A stretch of 64,000 bases of DNA from DASUPK01 sp963797265 (GTDB lineage: Bacteria > Actinomycetota > Thermoleophilia > Solirubrobacterales > 70-9): assembly GCA_963797265.1 (NCBI GenBank), contig CAWCOY010000003.1, positions 496,001 through 560,000 of the forward strand, given 5' to 3'. Of the stretch, positions 15,670 to 25,478 are shown one piece after another. The notes beneath the pieces were generated by a model that was not told the origin of the DNA, did not search any database, and worked only from the letters and a program-made list of their open reading frames with translations. A program made the position numbers and the translations under genes. Position 1 is the first letter of the stretch. Each line of letters opens with the position of its first letter.

Positions 15670-18600
15670 CTAGCCGCTCTCCTCCAGGCTGGCGGTCGCC
15701 TCGCTGCCCTTCTTGGGGTGGAGGTCGAGGCTCACGAACCGGCCGACATTGCCCTGCTCGTCCACAGCCCGTACGGCGACGAAGCGATGGGCACCCGGTG
15801 GCACCCGGAAGGTCTGATGCGTGCCGGATACGGTCGGCGCCGGCACCCCGGAGAGCGGCTTTGCCGCGGCGAAGTCCCCGGCGTCGTTGATCGGACTCTT
15901 CGAGGTCACCACCTCGTACTTGGTCGCGGTGCCGCAGAGCAGATCGTCGCCTGGCGGGTCGAGGCTGATCCGGCGCGGCCCATGGCCGTGCAACACCGAG
16001 GCATTGGTGGGCTTGCCGGGCGAAACGGCGTCGTGTGCGTAGTCGCCTGAGTTCGCGTTGTCGTGATGGAAGCGCGGCCAGGACGAGCTCGTGCAGGGCC
16101 CGGCCGGTGTGTCGTAGGCGAACAGGTAGCCGGACCGGGTCAGCCCGATCACCCGCTTCTGCGCGCTGCCCGCAGTGTCGATGGTGCCCCAGCTTCCGAT
16201 GGTGGGGACGGCGACCGTCCAGTCGCCCGTCAGCTTGGGCCAGCCGCTCAGGGCAATGCCGGCGCTGTTGGCCGCGTAGAGGTCGAAGGAGGCCGTCCCG
16301 CCGATCACCTCGTCGCCGGGCCGGCCGTCGATGTCTGCGGCGGCCGGCCCGGTCAGGAACTGAAGGTCGTTGACGATCAGCGGCCAGCCCACCCGGGACT
16401 GCCCCGTGGAGGCGTCCCAGGCCATCGCGAAGTCCTGGCCGCCCTGATACTCGTTGAGGCCGACGTCGAGCGAGCGGATCAGCCCGGTGGCCGGTGCGAG
16501 GACGCTGAGCCCGCTTCCGACCCCGCCCAGGTTCGCGAAGGAAGGGTGCCCGACGGCGGAGATCGTCGTCAGGTCATATTTCTGCGGGTTACCGCCCGGA
16601 ACGACCGAGTTGAGCACGCGGTCCTTGCCATTCACGTCCCGGCCGTAGCACGACTGGCCGTTCGGGTTGAGGACGTAGGAGAACCCGGCCGCGGGCATCA
16701 CGGTGACCTTGGAGCCCTGTCCGCCGGACGGGCAGTTGACAGGCCCGATCGCCGGCGACCCGGTGATGCCCTCACCCACCACGGGAAGGAGCTCGGTGTT
16801 CGCCAGGCCGATCTTTGCGGGCCAGCCGGGTCGGATGGCATTGCCGGGGTTGGGGTTGGAGTCTCCGTCGCCGGTGGACCGGATCGCGTAGAGCCTGCTG
16901 TTGCCCGGGCTGAGGATGCCGGCGGAACTGGCGAGCGCGTAGAGCCCGCTGTTGATGAGGTCGGCGTTGGCGCCTCCGTCTGAGTTCGCCTGGTACTCCT
17001 CGTTGGTCCCGATCACGATCTCGGGGTTGGAGGCGGAGCCGCTGCTCGCCCCGTCGAGGTCACCGACGGCTGGTGTGTCGACGATCGCGCCCTGCTGCTC
17101 CGAGCCGGCGTTCGCGTTGAAGGTGACCTGGTGGGTGTCCGGGTCGATCGACTGCACCTTGCTCGGATCGACGACCAGGACCGGGAAACCAGCCACCGGC
17201 GCTCCGTTCGGATGCCAGGCGTAGACGTTCCGGTCCATCGAGGCGGCGATGATCTCCAGCCTGCCGTCTCGGTCGAGATCGGCCAGCACCGGCGAGCCGA
17301 TGAAGCCGTGCTGCGTGCGGTTGAACTTGCCGTGGCGGGAGTTGACGAACGGCGCCAGGGGCTTGCCCGAGTAGTCCGGGTTCGACTGCTCGTGGAAGAT
17401 CCTGTTGCCCTCCGCGTCCCACCCATAGACCTGCCCCTCGATGTCTGCGGCGAAGACCTCCGGGACGCCGTCGTGATTGACATCCGCGGCGGCGACCGAG
17501 GCGAGGATCGCCCCGCCGATGTTCGTCGTCACCTCTCCGCTGTCAAACGCACGCTCCCCGGTGTGGAGCGGCGGCTGGTCCGTGCGCTGTGGCCAGCCGG
17601 GGAGCGCCGAGCCGTTGGGCCAGTAGGCGTGGACGAACCCGTCGCTGCCGCCGATCACCAGCTCGTTGCGGTTGTCGCCATCCAGATCGACCAGTACCGG
17701 CGAGGACGCGCCGTCCCCTGTCGAGTCGGTCCCGTCGAGCTTGCGCGGCAAGCCGGGCAGCAGCGAGGCGTCGCGGTGGAGCCACATCGCGCGCTCGTCC
17801 TCCCCGGTCAGGTCATGGCCGTCCTGGGTCGCCGAGGCGACCACCTTGACGGTGAATCCGTTCGGGGCCTTGAAGGGCCGCCCGTTGTCGACTCGCGGCG
17901 TCGGCGGGGGCTGAGCGCCGGCGAAGGACGTGCCGGAGGGGAATTGAGCCTTGAGCTGCGCGACGTCGATCGTGGCGAGGGTGCCAACGACCGGTGAGTC
18001 GCAGCTTCCCGTGGCGACTTGCCGGAAGTCACCGCCGGGGAGGTTGCTCGGATAGTGGCCAGGGGCGACCAGGACGGCGTAGGTGCAGTTGTCGGATCCA
18101 GAGCGCGCCGAGACGTGTCCTTCGACCTCGAAGCTCGCCTGCGCAGGATCGATCTGGTCGTACCACTGCGGCGAGGTGATCTCGACCTCGGGCGGGATCA
18201 GCGACTTCACCGAGTCGTCGCCCAGCGGTGGGGGAACCAACGCCGCCACCGCCTTGGCCGCATTGACGCGGCCCCAGCCGTAGAACTGGTCGTGCCCTGC
18301 GCGCGCCGGGTACGAACGGCTCGGCGCCAGCGCATTCAGCGGGGGCGCGGGGACCACGGGGCGCACCGCGTTCAGCCCGAGGATGTTCGACGCCGTGAAT
18401 GGGTCGGTGCAGCCCGCGACGGGCGGCGTGCAGTCGGGCTCGGGGTCGAGTGTCCCGCGGAAGAAGTCGACGTCGTCGGCCTGGCCGGTCCCGTCGATCG
18501 TCCCCGAGGCCATCAGCTGTCGGACCTCGTTCGCGGTGATGATGCAGGGGTCGTCCCCGGGTTCCCCGTCGACGTCCACCGCGCGGGTGCAGTCGCCTCT

Positions 18601-19872
18601 CGGGTCGAGCTTCCCGCGGTCGCTGGCGTCGAGCGCCGCGCTGTAGATCAGCCCGGCGATCCCAGAGCCCTTGCCCGTGGCCTCGGAGGAGCAGCTGCTC
18701 GACGGGATCGCCACTGTGATCTTGGCGTTGAAGTTGGTGCAGCCGTTGAACTGGAGATAGGAGTGAGGCACGGGCACCGAGCCGTTGTCGTACTTGGTCA
18801 CCGAGTTGACCAGGATCACGTGCGGCAGGCTCGAGGGCCAGTTGTCGTGCTGGGCCGCCTCGTCCGCGGCGGATGCGATCACGGCCGTGCCGTGGTCGTA
18901 GGCGTAGTTGACCGCAACCCGGGCGAGCTTGCTGTTGTTGAGCGTGCCGAGAGCCTCCTGGATCACGAGCGCGCCGTTGTCGGTCGCATACAGCGCGGCC
19001 TGGGCGAAGCGGTTGACGTCGGCGATGAAGCTGTCGCCGACGCGCAGCGGCATCACCACGCAGTTCGGGCAGGAGCCGGCGTCGTTCTGCCCATTGTCGG
19101 CCTCGGCGGTCGAGTCCTGCGCCTCGCCGGTGCCATGCCCGTACTGGACGTCGTCGAAGGGGTCGTTGTCGTCGTCGAGGAAGTCCCAGCCGGCGATGTC
19201 GTCGACGAAGCCGTTGTCGTCCGCATCGCTTGAGTCGGAGAAGGCGAGCAGCAGGTCCTGCGGCACCAGCACGTCGGCGGGCCCGACGCGTCGGGAGTCC
19301 GTCAGGTCGATCCGATCGTCGCAGGCATAGTCGCGGAGGTTGAAGACGCCGTCCTCGTTGAGGTCATAGCCGCTGCCCGCGAAGGCAGTGCAGTCTCCGC
19401 CGAGCAGGTTGGGGCCGTTGGCGTTCGGCTCGGGCAGCTCCCCCTTGTTGAGCCACACCTTGAAGCGCAGGTTCTCCATCGCGCCCTGGTTGTTCCACTC
19501 GATCCCCGAGTCGAGGACGGCGATCTGCACGTCCGGGCGCCCGGTGGTGGTCTCCCAGGCGGTTTGCGGTGTCGTGTCGGGATCGACGATGTGAGCGCCG
19601 CGGACGCCGCCGAGCTCGACGCCGAAGGGATCGAGGTTGGGGTTCGGGTTCTCCGGCGTCGCCGCGTACTTCCAGTCGTCGCCACCCAGATCGGCCGGCA
19701 CCTGACCGGGATCGGAGTGCAGGTCCTTGAAATCGGTCGGATCGCCACCCGGGTGGGTGTACGGGAATTCCCCCAGTGCAGGCTCCGCGGACGTCACCGC
19801 GATTGCGCCGGCGAGCAATCCCGCGGCCAGCGCGAGCCGGACACTCCTGCGGACGGGGCTCTCCCTCCTCAC
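15670..19872 (-). CDS. Very large secreted subtilase-like protein with beta-propeller repeats
   Basis: A 1400-residue exported protein with an N-terminal signal peptide (cleavage after about residue 34). Residues about 110-560 form a subtilisin-like (S8) domain: the catalytic Asp is Asp121 (IAVLDSGIEW) and the His is His246 (YGHGTGEAQ). The usual oxyanion Asn appears to be Asp337 (IASAADEA). The usual GTSxA serine motif aligns with EATGKGSGIAGL, so Thr399 may sit where the serine should be. Residues about 740-1250 hold several FG-GAP/VCBS-type repeats of the 'VLVDLDGDNRNELVIGG' pattern, each likely a beta-propeller blade with Ca-binding Asp residues. The C-terminus is Fn3-like. It is probably a surface or extracellular binding protein; protease activity is doubtful. 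Confidence 0.78.
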   Translation of the reverse strand: MRRESPVRRSVRLALAAGLLAGAIAVTSAEPALGEFPYTHPGGDPTDFKDLHSDPGQVPADLGGDDWKYAATPENPNPNLDPFGVELGGVRGAHIVDPDTTPQTAWETTTGRPDVQIAVLDSGIEWNNQGAMENLRFKVWLNKGELPEPNANGPNLLGGDCTAFAGSGYDLNEDGVFNLRDYACDDRIDLTDSRRVGPADVLVPQDLLLAFSDSSDADDNGFVDDIAGWDFLDDDNDPFDDVQYGHGTGEAQDSTAEADNGQNDAGSCPNCVVMPLRVGDSFIADVNRFAQAALYATDNGALVIQEALGTLNNSKLARVAVNYAYDHGTAVIASAADEAAQHDNWPSSLPHVILVNSVTKYDNGSVPVPHSYLQFNGCTNFNAKITVAIPSSSCSSEATGKGSGIAGLIYSAALDASDRGKLDPRGDCTRAVDVDGEPGDDPCIITANEVRQLMASGTIDGTGQADDVDFFRGTLDPEPDCTPPVAGCTDPFTASNILGLNAVRPVVPAPPLNALAPSRSYPARAGHDQFYGWGRVNAAKAVAALVPPPLGDDSVKSLIPPEVEITSPQWYDQIDPAQASFEVEGHVSARSGSDNCTYAVLVAPGHYPSNLPGGDFRQVATGSCDSPVVGTLATIDVAQLKAQFPSGTSFAGAQPPPTPRVDNGRPFKAPNGFTVKVVASATQDGHDLTGEDERAMWLHRDASLLPGLPRKLDGTDSTGDGASSPVLVDLDGDNRNELVIGGSDGFVHAYWPNGSALPGWPQRTDQPPLHTGERAFDSGEVTTNIGGAILASVAAADVNHDGVPEVFAADIEGQVYGWDAEGNRIFHEQSNPDYSGKPLAPFVNSRHGKFNRTQHGFIGSPVLADLDRDGRLEIIAASMDRNVYAWHPNGAPVAGFPVLVVDPSKVQSIDPDTHQVTFNANAGSEQQGAIVDTPAVGDLDGASSGSASNPEIVIGTNEEYQANSDGGANADLINSGLYALASSAGILSPGNSRLYAIRSTGDGDSNPNPGNAIRPGWPAKIGLANTELLPVVGEGITGSPAIGPVNCPSGGQGSKVTVMPAAGFSYVLNPNGQSCYGRDVNGKDRVLNSVVPGGNPQKYDLTTISAVGHPSFANLGGVGSGLSVLAPATGLIRSLDVGLNEYQGGQDFAMAWDASTGQSRVGWPLIVNDLQFLTGPAAADIDGRPGDEVIGGTASFDLYAANSAGIALSGWPKLTGDWTVAVPTIGSWGTIDTAGSAQKRVIGLTRSGYLFAYDTPAGPCTSSSWPRFHHDNANSGDYAHDAVSPGKPTNASVLHGHGPRRISLDPPGDDLLCGTATKYEVVTSKSPINDAGDFAAAKPLSGVPAPTVSGTHQTFRVPPGAHRFVAVRAVDEQGNVGRFVSLDLHPKKGSEATASLEESG

Positions 19873-19962
19873 ATGCGCCGGGGATTGTATGCCCGAGCGC
19901 CTCTCCGGCGCCAGTCCCGGTCAGCCGAGTCCGGCGGCGCGCCGGATGAAACCCAAAGGCCG

Positions 19963-20832
19963 CTACAGGTTCTGCAGGGCGCGGTAGCGCTCGCGCATGA
20001 AGTCGAGCGCCGTACGGCGCTGGTCATCGGCCGCGAGCAGCTCGGAGTAGCCCAGCTCGGCACCGGGAAACCCCGTCGCGTTCCAGAGCTCGCCGGAGGC
20101 AAGACCCGCGTCGAACGGACCGACGTACAGGTAGGGCTCGTCGTGGTTCTCGTCGCCCGGCGAAGCCCCGAAGTTGGCTCCCGTCTCGCCGTCCCCGAGC
20201 TCGACCGCGATGTCGAAGTGCTCCGGCCAGATCCTGACCATCGTGGAATCGGCTTCGGATTCGTCCGCGCGGAGCTGTTCGAGCACCGAGCAGGCGAACC
20301 CATAGAGGTCACCCAGCGCCCGGGAGGTGGCCCCGTCGACCTCGGGGGGAAGCGGCTCGCGAGACTCCTCGGCACCGCGCTGGCGGATCAGCTCGGCGCC
20401 CTCGATCCGCACCTGGCAGTCGACCCCGTCCTGCTCGAAGAATGGGGTGCCGAAGCCCCCGCGGGTGTAGCGGAGCGAGATCTCGTTCTCCGGCTTGCGC
20501 GCCGGGGCGACCACGGCCTCGGCCACCTTGTGCAGCGCGATGCGGGTCTCGGTGAAGGTCGCGGGCAGGGGCTCGAGACGCTTCCAGGCGCCCAGCCAGC
20601 GCTCGGCGCACCAGGGCGCGATCTCCGGGTCCTGCGCCGCGATCTCGTCCCAGGTGTGATCGCCGCGGTTGTGGACCGGCGAGACGAGCTCGCGCCCCTC
20701 GGGCACCTCGCCTGGGTCGACCGGATCGTCGGTGTACGGGGGATCGGTCACCGCGGGAGGGGAGGGCTCGAGGACTCGCGCCTCATAGTCCCCGCCCAGC
20801 TTGTCCTCGGCCTCCGCCCTGGGGTTCGCCAT
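19963..20832 (-). CDS. Conserved hypothetical protein, 289 aa
   Basis: A soluble acidic protein without signal peptide. The central part includes a strand-rich region and 'TMVRIWPEHFDIAVELG' followed by 'NFGASPGDENHDEPYLYVGP', which I recall from uncharacterised actinobacterial proteins of the DUF5996-like kind. No catalytic motif is recognised. It lies 31 bases downstream of a small helical gene on the same strand, so the two probably form one transcript. Confidence 0.6.
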   Translation of the reverse strand: MANPRAEAEDKLGGDYEARVLEPSPPAVTDPPYTDDPVDPGEVPEGRELVSPVHNRGDHTWDEIAAQDPEIAPWCAERWLGAWKRLEPLPATFTETRIALHKVAEAVVAPARKPENEISLRYTRGGFGTPFFEQDGVDCQVRIEGAELIRQRGAEESREPLPPEVDGATSRALGDLYGFACSVLEQLRADESEADSTMVRIWPEHFDIAVELGDGETGANFGASPGDENHDEPYLYVGPFDAGLASGELWNATGFPGAELGYSELLAADDQRRTALDFMRERYRALQNL

Positions 20833-20863
20833 CGGCTTCCTACACTAGTCCCGCCTGCGCCGA

Positions 20864-21142
20864 TCAGCCCGAGCGGAACCGCTCGACCAGCCGCTCCGCG
20901 TAGCGGTCCTCCCAGCCCTGATCGGCGCCGAACTCTCGCTCCAGTGAGACGAGCTCGAAGACCAGCTCGCTTCGGACCGGGGCCTTGCCGAGCAGCTCCG
21001 GCAGCTCGGAATGCTGGATCAGCCAGTCCGCGTACCACGAGGCCCAGTCGGGGTCCTCGCCGTCGGTGATCCGGTAGACGGTGTGATGGGTCTCGCCCGC
21101 CTCGTGCAGCAACGCGCTGATCTTCTCGGTGGTCTCGTCCAT
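20864..21142 (-). CDS. Small conserved hypothetical protein, 92 aa
   Basis: A helical, acidic protein with the aromatic-rich stretch 'DPDWASWYADWLIQHSELPELLG'. Proteins of this type occur widely in actinobacteria without known function. A purine-rich ribosome site (GGAGAGG) precedes the ATG at 21142. It is probably co-transcribed with the 289-residue gene. I cannot assign a role. Confidence 0.6.
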   Translation of the reverse strand: MDETTEKISALLHEAGETHHTVYRITDGEDPDWASWYADWLIQHSELPELLGKAPVRSELVFELVSLEREFGADQGWEDRYAERLVERFRSG

Positions 21143-21235
21143 TCCCTCTCCTTTGCTTCGGGCTCATGGTCCGGCCGGACCGGCCGACGTTACGTCCAGT
21201 GTGTAACGCCAGGCGGACTCATCGGACATCTGGGC

Positions 21236-21736
21236 ATGCGGATCCGGCTCCTGGCCATCGCTGTGGTGGCCCTGGCGGCCCTCGTCGGATGCGGCTCCTC
21301 GACCTCCAGCGCCGGCGATCCGATGGTCGGCGCGGCCCAGGCGAGCCCAGCACCGGCAGCCACCCCCGCCAAGTCCAGGGGGCCGAGGCTGAAGGTCGTA
21401 GACAGCGACTACGGGCGCATCCTCGCCAATGGTGGCGGCCGGGCCCTCTACCTGTTCACGGCCGATCAGGGCAAGGCGAGCAACTGCTCGGGCGACTGCG
21501 CCAAGGCCTGGCCCCCCTACATCGTCAAGGCCAAGCCGTCGGCGGGGCCTGGCGCGAGGGTCGGCAAGATCGGCGTCACCCGCCGCGGCGACGGCAGGCT
21601 GCAGGCGACCTACGCCGGTCACCCCGTCTACTTCTACGAGGGCGACAACGAGCCCGGCGAGGTGCTCTGCCAGGCGGTCAACGAGTTCGGCGGCTACTGG
21701 TACGTGCTGCGCGCGAACGGCAAGGCCGTCCGCTAG
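21236..21736 (+). CDS. Lipoprotein with secreted repeat (Lipoprotein_15-like)
   Basis: A 166-residue exported lipoprotein. The lipobox is LAALVGC with the lipidated Cys19, followed by a Ser/Ala/Pro-rich linker. The rest holds two copies of the small repeat of unknown function found in bacterial secreted lipoproteins: 'GGRALYLFTADQGKASNCSG' and the related 'AGHPVYFYEGDNEPGEVLC', the latter ending in the typical WYVL segment. The repeats share a Tyr-x-Phe core and conserved Cys residues. The role is unknown, probably at the cell surface. The stop is adjacent to the convergent dehydrogenase stop. Confidence 0.82.
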   Translation: MRIRLLAIAVVALAALVGCGSSTSSAGDPMVGAAQASPAPAATPAKSRGPRLKVVDSDYGRILANGGGRALYLFTADQGKASNCSGDCAKAWPPYIVKAKPSAGPGARVGKIGVTRRGDGRLQATYAGHPVYFYEGDNEPGEVLCQAVNEFGGYWYVLRANGKAVR

Positions 21737-22984
21737 CTACAGCCGAACGAGCTTCTCGGAATCGATCTCGCGGGTGACCCCGCGGAAGTCCAGCACCAGT
21801 GAGGAGTCGTCGACCACGCGCTGGTAGTCGAGATGGGGGTGCGCCGTGAGGATGCAGACCAGATCCGCCGCCTCCATCGACTCCTCCAGTGGCGCCGAGG
21901 AGAGCTCGAGGTCGGAAAGGTCCGGCACGTGCGGGTCGTGGTAGGAGACGTCTGCGCCGAGGCTGCGAAGCAGGTGGATGATCTTCAGGGCGGGGGACTC
22001 GCGGATGTCTCCGACCCCGGCTTTGTAGGAGACCCCCAGCAGCAGCACCTTCGAGCCATTGGTCGCCTTCTCAACGCTGTTCAGCGCACGCTCGATGCGC
22101 CGCACGCACCACTGCGGCTGGTTCTGGTTGATCTTCCCGGCCAGCTCGATGAACTCCGTGTAGAAGTCGTGCTCGCGGGCCTTGTAGGAGAGGTAGAAGG
22201 GGTCGACGGGCAGGCAGTGGCCGCCCATCCCGGGACCCGGGTCGAAGCGCATGAATCCGAACGGCTTCGAGGCGGCGGCGTCGACGACCTCCCAGACATC
22301 GACCTCGAGCCGCTCGCAGAGCATCGCCAGCTCGTTGACGAGCGCGATGTTGACCGAGCGGAAGATGTTCTCGAGCAGCTTGGTGAGCTCGGCGGCGTCT
22401 GGGTTGCTCACCTCGATGACCTCGTCGCAGATCAGCCCGTAGAGCTCGACCGCGCGCGCCGTGGATTCCTCGTTGAGGCCGCCGACGACCTTTGGCGTGG
22501 TGCGGATCGTGTAGTCGGTGCGGCCCGGGTCGATCCGCTCGGGCGAGAAGGCGAGATGGAAGTCTCGGCCGGCCGCGAGACCGGACTCCTCGAGGATCGG
22601 GCGCAGGCGCTCGCGCGTCGTGCCGGGATAGGTGGTCGACTCGAGCACGATCAACTGGCCCTTCTGCATCACCGCCCCCAGCGAGGTTGCGGCATCGATC
22701 ATGTAGCTCAGGTCCGGCTCGCGCGAGTTGGTCAGTGGCGTCGGGACGCAGATGATCACCGCGTCGCACGAGCTCAGATCGGCGTACCGGCTCGTCGGGG
22801 TGAGCGAGCCGGTAAGGCTGCCGAGCCGCTCAGAGGGCACGTCCTCGATGTAGCTCCTGCCCTCCGCGAGCGCGTCGATCTTGCGCGGATCGGCATCGAG
22901 GCCTACGACCTCGTGGCCCTCCTCGGCGAAGGCGACCGCCAGCGGCAGCCCCACGTACCCCAGCCCCACGACTCCTACCTTCAT
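21737..22984 (-). CDS. Nucleotide-sugar dehydrogenase (UDP-glucose/UDP-ManNAc dehydrogenase family)
   Basis: It oxidises a nucleotide sugar to the uronic acid in two NAD-dependent steps, giving a precursor for polysaccharide. About 415 residues with the family's three domains: a Rossmann N-terminus (MKVGVVGLGYVGLPLA), the conserved ESTTYPGTT strand, the central 'LLENIFRSVNIALVNELAM' helix, the catalytic Cys in GMGGHCLPVDP, and a C-terminal UDP-binding domain ('GVSYKAGVGDIRESPALKI'). The sequence pattern with 'GGHCLPVDP' is closer to the WecC/TuaD-like branch. It opens the polysaccharide region on the minus strand, 22 bases downstream of the membrane protein gene. Confidence 0.87.
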   Translation of the reverse strand: MKVGVVGLGYVGLPLAVAFAEEGHEVVGLDADPRKIDALAEGRSYIEDVPSERLGSLTGSLTPTSRYADLSSCDAVIICVPTPLTNSREPDLSYMIDAATSLGAVMQKGQLIVLESTTYPGTTRERLRPILEESGLAAGRDFHLAFSPERIDPGRTDYTIRTTPKVVGGLNEESTARAVELYGLICDEVIEVSNPDAAELTKLLENIFRSVNIALVNELAMLCERLEVDVWEVVDAAASKPFGFMRFDPGPGMGGHCLPVDPFYLSYKAREHDFYTEFIELAGKINQNQPQWCVRRIERALNSVEKATNGSKVLLLGVSYKAGVGDIRESPALKIIHLLRSLGADVSYHDPHVPDLSDLELSSAPLEESMEAADLVCILTAHPHLDYQRVVDDSSLVLDFRGVTREIDSEKLVRL

Positions 22985-23006
22985 GTGCGGGAGTGTAGGA
23001 GAGCAG

Positions 23007-25439
23007 CTACTTGCCGCTGGATTTCCGCTTGCCGGCCTTGCTGTTCTTCTGTCCAAGGCTGCGCGGAGGGTGCCCGCCGATGATGTGGTCGACGTAGAGG
23101 CCGCAGGCGGACGCCGTCGGAGCCTCCCGGAACCCGGTGCGTTTGACAGCCGTCAGGTTCCCGACGACCGCCGGGGCATCGACCCCGAGCACCTTCTGCA
23201 GCAAGTTGACGTCATCCGCCTGGACGCTGAAGGTGATCGGGCCGCCCTTGCTGGTCACCTCGCCGGCCGGCCAGTAGGGTCCCTGGTCGGGCCGGTAGGG
23301 AATCGCCGCGTCCATCCCGGAGGGCAGGCGCGTCTCGAGCCCGGGTGCCCTCACGGTGATCCCGGTCACCGGGCTGACGTACTGCAGCGAGATCTTCCAC
23401 TGCCCCGGGGCCAGGTGGATCGTCTGGCTCGCGGTCTCGCCAGGGGCGAGGTTGTTGTCGAGCGGAGCCTGCTTCTCGGGACTGACGCCGCCCTCGGCCA
23501 CGACGCCCCCGGCCGCGCCGGCCTTCCAGTAGAGCCGCTTGGCGATCACGGGTCGCGGCCAGACGACCGCCTGGCCGCCGCCGGCCAGCACGTGGCGGAA
23601 CTTCGGCCTCTTGCAGCGGAAGACGCGGCCCGGCCTCGCCTCCTCGGCCAGGACCCCGACGTTCGGCGTCGTCCCGGTGCGTCTCCACAGCCTGTAGGAG
23701 TCATTCGACGCGGCCAGGGTCCAGCCCGGCGGCGCCTGGCTCTGGTAGATCGCGCTGGTGGTCACCGCGTACGGGTACTGATTGAGCACATTGAATGCAA
23801 CCGAGTCGAAGTCGATCGGCAGCCGCTGGGTCTTGGAACGGGTCGAGTCGACCCTGTTCTCGGAGTTGAAGGCGGGGCTGTAGACCGTTGCCGTGCGCAA
23901 GGCGTAGTCGGTGAAGCGGTCGCTGGTGAGTGCGAGCACATTCTCGCCGGCCACCCGGCTCCGGAACTCGGCCAGCTGGTCCAGGCGACCGGTGGACGCC
24001 ACGATCGTGTCGCGCAGGGCGAGGAAGGACGAGTACGCGGCCAACGCGATGAAGACCACCGCGAACGCTCGCCGCCCCGGGCCGCCCCCCGGAGCCAGTA
24101 GCGCCACGATGGCGAGCAGCATCACGACCGAGGCCGGGACGACCACGGCCTTGGCGAGGATGTAGAGCCCGCCGTTCTCGATGTACTTGGTCAGCAGATA
24201 GACGAGAAGCCCCGAGACGACGGCGGCCGGGACCGCGTAGTCGCGGCGCCCGATCCACCAGGCCAACCCGACGATCAGTCCGGCGAGCCCGATCAGGCCG
24301 AACAGCCAGTAGACCCAGTCGTGCGAGAAGTCATGGGTTCCGAGCAGCCAGTTCCCGCTCGGCCAGACCCCGAGGGTCTCCAGTGGCGAGACCACGTAGC
24401 GGAGCTTGCTGTTGGTGTCGGCGACGGCCCCGATCGAGCCAGACCGGAGGAAGTCGAGGACCTTCGGCAGCTCGATCAGCCCGACGATCACCAGGACTAT
24501 CGCGGCGGGGATCACGATCGGCATCGACGCGCGCACCGTCCGCCGTACACCCTCCGCACCTTCCTCCCTACGGATGCGCAGCAGATGGGCGAGCATCCAG
24601 AGCCCCGCCGTGATCGCGAGCCAGGCGATGCCGGGCAGGCTGTAGACCGGGACCATCGCCGCCGTGATCAACGAAAGCCCGATCAGGATCGCGATGCGGC
24701 CGTCGGGTTCCCGCTCGATCTCCCGGAGGCCGATCGCGAAGGCGATCAAGAACATGCCGGCGATCAGCTCTTTGAACCCCGCGATGCCGAGTACCGAGGC
24801 GGTCAGGTAGGCGAAGGCGACCAGCGTGGCGCCCACGATGTGCCGCCAACCGGGAAGCCCTCGCAGGAGGCCGAGCGAGGTGATTGCCGTGAGGATGGGG
24901 GCCGCGACGAGCAGACCGAGCCATCCGTGGAGCGGCTCGGTGCCCAGCACGTGAACGACGGTGGCGACCAGGCTGTGCGGGCCGAGTGGATAGCCGTTGA
25001 CGATGCTCTGCGGCTGCGGGCCGGTCGGGTGGAGCAGGTAGTCGGTGTCGACCAGGTGCATCGCCATGTCGTTGTTGAGGCCGACGCCCGGGATACCTAT
25101 GTGGCCGCTGGCGATGAAGGGCAGCGAGGCGAGCAGTCCCGCGATCACGCCCACCGGCAGCGCGAGGCCCACGGCGGGTCCCAGGATCGCCTCGCGGCGG
25201 GCGATCAGGTACGCAAACGAGGCGAGCACCACGATCGCCGTGGCCACCAGTGAGGTGTCCCCGTGGCCCGGGAGGCGGATCCCGACGGTGCAGATCAGGA
25301 TCAGGACCGAGAGCCCGATCGGGCCCTCGAGGAAGGTGGCCCGGTGGCGCCCCAGCGCGAGCATCACCGCTCGGCCCACGACCAGGGAGGCGAACAGGAT
25401 TATCCCTGCAGAGAGATAGGTTCCCGGGAAGAGGGCCAA
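23007..25439 (-). CDS. Large polytopic membrane protein, probable polysaccharide-cluster glycosyltransferase
   Basis: An 810-residue integral membrane protein. The first ~470 residues hold a dozen or more hydrophobic segments with the loop 'GVGLNNDMAMHLVDTDYLL' after TM4; an Asp-rich first large loop is typical of GT-C type glycosyltransferases. The remaining ~330 residues are soluble and strand-rich, probably on the outer face, ending in a basic tail (KAGKRKSSGK). No characterised family is certain. Context (nucleotide-sugar dehydrogenase downstream, GT2 genes upstream) points to glycan transfer with a lipid-linked donor. An inserted hairpin element separates it from the upstream GT2 genes. 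Confidence 0.65.
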   Translation of the reverse strand: MALFPGTYLSAGIILFASLVVGRAVMLALGRHRATFLEGPIGLSVLILICTVGIRLPGHGDTSLVATAIVVLASFAYLIARREAILGPAVGLALPVGVIAGLLASLPFIASGHIGIPGVGLNNDMAMHLVDTDYLLHPTGPQPQSIVNGYPLGPHSLVATVVHVLGTEPLHGWLGLLVAAPILTAITSLGLLRGLPGWRHIVGATLVAFAYLTASVLGIAGFKELIAGMFLIAFAIGLREIEREPDGRIAILIGLSLITAAMVPVYSLPGIAWLAITAGLWMLAHLLRIRREEGAEGVRRTVRASMPIVIPAAIVLVIVGLIELPKVLDFLRSGSIGAVADTNSKLRYVVSPLETLGVWPSGNWLLGTHDFSHDWVYWLFGLIGLAGLIVGLAWWIGRRDYAVPAAVVSGLLVYLLTKYIENGGLYILAKAVVVPASVVMLLAIVALLAPGGGPGRRAFAVVFIALAAYSSFLALRDTIVASTGRLDQLAEFRSRVAGENVLALTSDRFTDYALRTATVYSPAFNSENRVDSTRSKTQRLPIDFDSVAFNVLNQYPYAVTTSAIYQSQAPPGWTLAASNDSYRLWRRTGTTPNVGVLAEEARPGRVFRCKRPKFRHVLAGGGQAVVWPRPVIAKRLYWKAGAAGGVVAEGGVSPEKQAPLDNNLAPGETASQTIHLAPGQWKISLQYVSPVTGITVRAPGLETRLPSGMDAAIPYRPDQGPYWPAGEVTSKGGPITFSVQADDVNLLQKVLGVDAPAVVGNLTAVKRTGFREAPTASACGLYVDHIIGGHPPRSLGQKNSKAGKRKSSGK

Positions 25440-25478
25440 GAGGGCGGGGAGGATATGGAGTCGGCCCGAAAGCGGGAC

